Shown one piece after another: positions 61,774 to 64,000 of a stretch of 64,000 nucleotides of DNA. How positions within the stretch are numbered: the first letter of the stretch is position 1; every line of letters starts with the position of its first letter. A model generated the notes under the pieces. That model ran no database searches. It was not told the DNA's origin and saw nothing but the letters and a program-made list of their open reading frames with translations. The position numbers were made by a program, and so were the translations under genes. Source of the stretch: Reichenbachiella faecimaris. GTDB taxonomy: Bacteria > Bacteroidota > Bacteroidia > Cytophagales > Cyclobacteriaceae. The DNA is taken from assembly GCF_900176375.1 (NCBI RefSeq), contig NZ_FWYF01000001.1, positions 496,001 to 560,000 on the forward strand. Direction: 5' to 3'.

Positions 61774-64000
61774 ATGAAGGAAAATTCTCAAAAAAAGTCA
61801 AAATTAAGGCGCCGGTTATCCAGGCTATTTCTGTGGCTTCCTGTGTTACTACTTGCTTTAGGGATTTTAGCCTTCTCTGCATTTCAAATACCAAAAGTAC
61901 AAACCAGGTTTCTTAACGAAATTTCATTTCTCATATCTGAGAACACAGGGTTTAATATAAAAATTGGTCATGCCAATCTCACCTGGTTTGATCACATGAT
62001 TCTTAGAAATGTTCGATTATATGATCATCAAAATGACAGCACACTGATCTTCGTCAAAAATGTCAAAGTTGATTTTAAGCTTTATGATTTCTTGATCAAC
62101 AGAAAGTTGAATGCGGATAAGTTAGAACTGGAAAGGCCTTATGTACATGTAATTAAAGAAAACGACTCTACTGAGGTGAACATCTCTAGATTCATCACAG
62201 ATCTAAAAGATATTTTTAAAAAAAACAGAAAGGGGAAAGAGAAAAAAACTGCGCTCACGCTGGATGAAATTATCATCAAAGATGGATTATTCTCCTACAA
62301 TGATCTCAGATATGACTCCATCGTCGAAGGAAAAGATTATCATCATTTTGTATTCGATTCCATTCAATCACATGTGTCTTACTTTGGGTTCATTAATGAC
62401 AGTCTAGGAATGAATATCAACTATTTAACTTCCATTGATCCAAGTCAACAGCTGGACATCAAAAATTTCATAAGTGACTTTTCTTTCACAAAGGAACAAA
62501 TGACCTTTTCAAACCTAGAGCTGAACACTAATCAAAGTAGCATTAAAGATTCTATTGTATTTACGTATGACCACCCAGCTAACTTCAAATACTTTGTAGA
62601 CAGCATTTCATTTTTCGTCAATTTGAAGCGTTCGGTTATTAGTTTTGAGGAACTCGCATTATTTAGCCCTGCCTTAAAAAACATAAATAAAACACTAACA
62701 TTTAGTGGTCAATTATTAGGGAGAATAAATAGACTTGGTGTGACCAATTTTTACATTGAATCCAAAGGAGGTAGCTATTTAGTCGGTCATGGCAATTTTA
62801 ATGGACTTCCTAATGTTTCCGAGACATTTATAGACTTAGAGGTGAAAAACTCTACCATCAACCCGTATGATGTTTCGACATTTGCTGATCCGAAATTTCA
62901 GCAACAGATTTTGAATTTAGGGATCATGAAATTTCAAGGGAGGTACGCGGGATTCTTATCAGATTTTGTTGCTGACGGAAAAATCAATTCTTCAGTCGGG
63001 CAAATTAAAACGGACGTGAACTTTAAAATTAAAGATGGTGGTCAAGCATGGTACTCTGGATCATTAGACCTCAAACAATTTGATCTTAGTAGTGTGCTAC
63101 AGAAGCAAGATAAGCTTAAGTACATCACACTTAACGGAAAGATAAATGGCAGTGGATTAAACGAGAATAGTGCGGACTTTACGCTAAATGCAAATGTAGA
63201 TTCCTTACAGATTCAGGATTATACCTATCGTAATCTTTCCACAAACGGTCATTTCAAATCTGGTTTTTTTGAAGGCAAATTAGCCGCAAATGATCCTAAT
63301 TTGAATTTCAACGGTAAAGTAGAAATTGATTTAAGAAATCAAAGGAATAAGGTCAATATCAAGGCGAAATTAGATACAGTGAATTTAAAACCACTTGGCC
63401 TTACTGATAAAGAGGTGAATTTATCTTCTGCCATTGACATTGATATGAAAGGCCTTAAAATGGACGATTTGGTGGGCTATATCAATTTATATGACAATCA
63501 TGTTGGATACGAAGGTAAATCCCTCCAAATCGATTCATTAAAATGTTTATCATCACTAATAGGCCCCACACGAATTATTCACTTTGAAACTGATGGCCTG
63601 ACGGGTGAAATGAAGGGAGAATTCAGAAATAGCGTTTTTATCCGTACCATTCAAGAATTTTATAAGGAAGTAAAACTTAACCTAAACAACAACGAGGACG
63701 ATTTAAGCGAATACTACGCAAACAAAAGCAAGGCAGATCTTGAAAAATACAATGTGAAAATAGATCTCAATCTTTGGAATCTCAACAAGTTTGTTCAGCC
63801 CTTTTATCCTGAATTTAATATTTCGAAGGAAGTTAAATTACATGGGTCTTTTCTTCAAGATAGCATATCAAGACTAAACCTCTATGGAGCCATTGACTCT
63901 TTGGAGTTGCCTAATTTGTCATTAACAAGCAATTATGTTGATATAAACATTTCAAAAGAATTCTTTGATCGGAGTACACTTGCCTCTGCCTTTGCGGCAT
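61774..64000 (+). CDS. AsmA/TamB-like translocation and assembly protein, 3' end outside window
   Basis: From ATG 61774 the frame stays open to the window end (742 codons seen). A basic N-terminus and one membrane helix (~18-40, LFLWLPVLLLALGILAF) anchor the protein in the inner membrane. The rest is a long beta-rich repeat of the AsmA/TamB kind (IGHANLTWFDHMILRNVRLYD, then repeated strands). In Bacteroidota such proteins span the periplasm and move lipids or outer-membrane proteins. Its partner TamA/BamA homologue is not in the window. The start lies 15 nt after a -7 box. Confidence 0.88.
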   Translation, partial: MKENSQKKSKLRRRLSRLFLWLPVLLLALGILAFSAFQIPKVQTRFLNEISFLISENTGFNIKIGHANLTWFDHMILRNVRLYDHQNDSTLIFVKNVKVDFKLYDFLINRKLNADKLELERPYVHVIKENDSTEVNISRFITDLKDIFKKNRKGKEKKTALTLDEIIIKDGLFSYNDLRYDSIVEGKDYHHFVFDSIQSHVSYFGFINDSLGMNINYLTSIDPSQQLDIKNFISDFSFTKEQMTFSNLELNTNQSSIKDSIVFTYDHPANFKYFVDSISFFVNLKRSVISFEELALFSPALKNINKTLTFSGQLLGRINRLGVTNFYIESKGGSYLVGHGNFNGLPNVSETFIDLEVKNSTINPYDVSTFADPKFQQQILNLGIMKFQGRYAGFLSDFVADGKINSSVGQIKTDVNFKIKDGGQAWYSGSLDLKQFDLSSVLQKQDKLKYITLNGKINGSGLNENSADFTLNANVDSLQIQDYTYRNLSTNGHFKSGFFEGKLAANDPNLNFNGKVEIDLRNQRNKVNIKAKLDTVNLKPLGLTDKEVNLSSAIDIDMKGLKMDDLVGYINLYDNHVGYEGKSLQIDSLKCLSSLIGPTRIIHFETDGLTGEMKGEFRNSVFIRTIQEFYKEVKLNLNNNEDDLSEYYANKSKADLEKYNVKIDLNLWNLNKFVQPFYPEFNISKEVKLHGSFLQDSISRLNLYGAIDSLELPNLSLTSNYVDINISKEFFDRSTLASAFAA

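Overview
The window looks like a chromosomal segment from a Bacteroidota bacterium, most likely of the order Cytophagales. The evidence is the moderately AT-rich coding sequence, start codons without Shine-Dalgarno sequences, Bacteroidota-type promoters (a -7 box TAnnTTTG, sometimes with a TTG/TTTG box about 17-21 bp upstream), and many families typical of that phylum. I saw no rRNA, tRNA, CRISPR array, prophage or IS transposase. No gene-free stretch exceeds 300 bases.

Layout. 1-11,300: the 5' part of an exported TPR protein, a CAP-domain lipoprotein, ACMS decarboxylase (kynurenine pathway), a cyclophilin, a beta-propeller lipoprotein, an NSS transporter, a MacB-type permease and several unrecognised proteins. 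11,300-30,000: housekeeping genes, namely an SPFH protein, citrate synthase, Maf, a DUF1015 protein, biotin carboxylase, an alpha-oxoamine synthase (sphingo- or sulfonolipid type), a histone-H1-like protein, the ligA-DUF6913-dapA operon, der, a SprT-like protease, a ureohydrolase, a SixA-like phosphatase and topA. 30,000-38,100: a Crp-type regulator, a HemJ-like/SCO/cytochrome c operon, an antiporter, a universal stress protein, a glutaminyl cyclase and DinB-fold proteins.

38,100-54,700: a phenylacetate catabolic cluster read in one direction. A TetR regulator sits just after an 18-bp palindrome and is followed by kynurenine 3-monooxygenase, paaE, A, B, C, D, G, H, I and J, a YdeI-like protein, paaY, paaZ, an enoyl-CoA hydratase and a fused 2-oxoacid dehydrogenase E1. 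Phenylacetate-CoA ligase (paaK) is not in the window. The kynurenine monooxygenase is translationally coupled inside this operon and ACMS decarboxylase lies 36 kb away, which suggests that tryptophan and phenylalanine ring catabolism are linked here.

54,700-64,000: a second CAP-domain protein, a sensor kinase, a membrane protein and an MpaB-like oxygenase, an HNH nuclease, a catalytically dead NlpC/P60 protein, smpB, tsaD and the start of a giant AsmA/TamB-like gene.

The most unusual signal is a set of intergenic elements built from short repeated words of about 7 nt (AGTnnnn or ATTTGnn) arranged as imperfect inverted repeats. Three of them, all inside the paa cluster, enclose genes of the four-helix-bundle (23S rRNA intervening-sequence protein) family: one intact, one with a frameshifted C-terminus and one reduced to a remnant. 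Other copies have no gene. A second repeat class consists of 15-nt palindromes with 6-bp stems and 3-nt loops, including a triple-hairpin module near 24,910-25,000.
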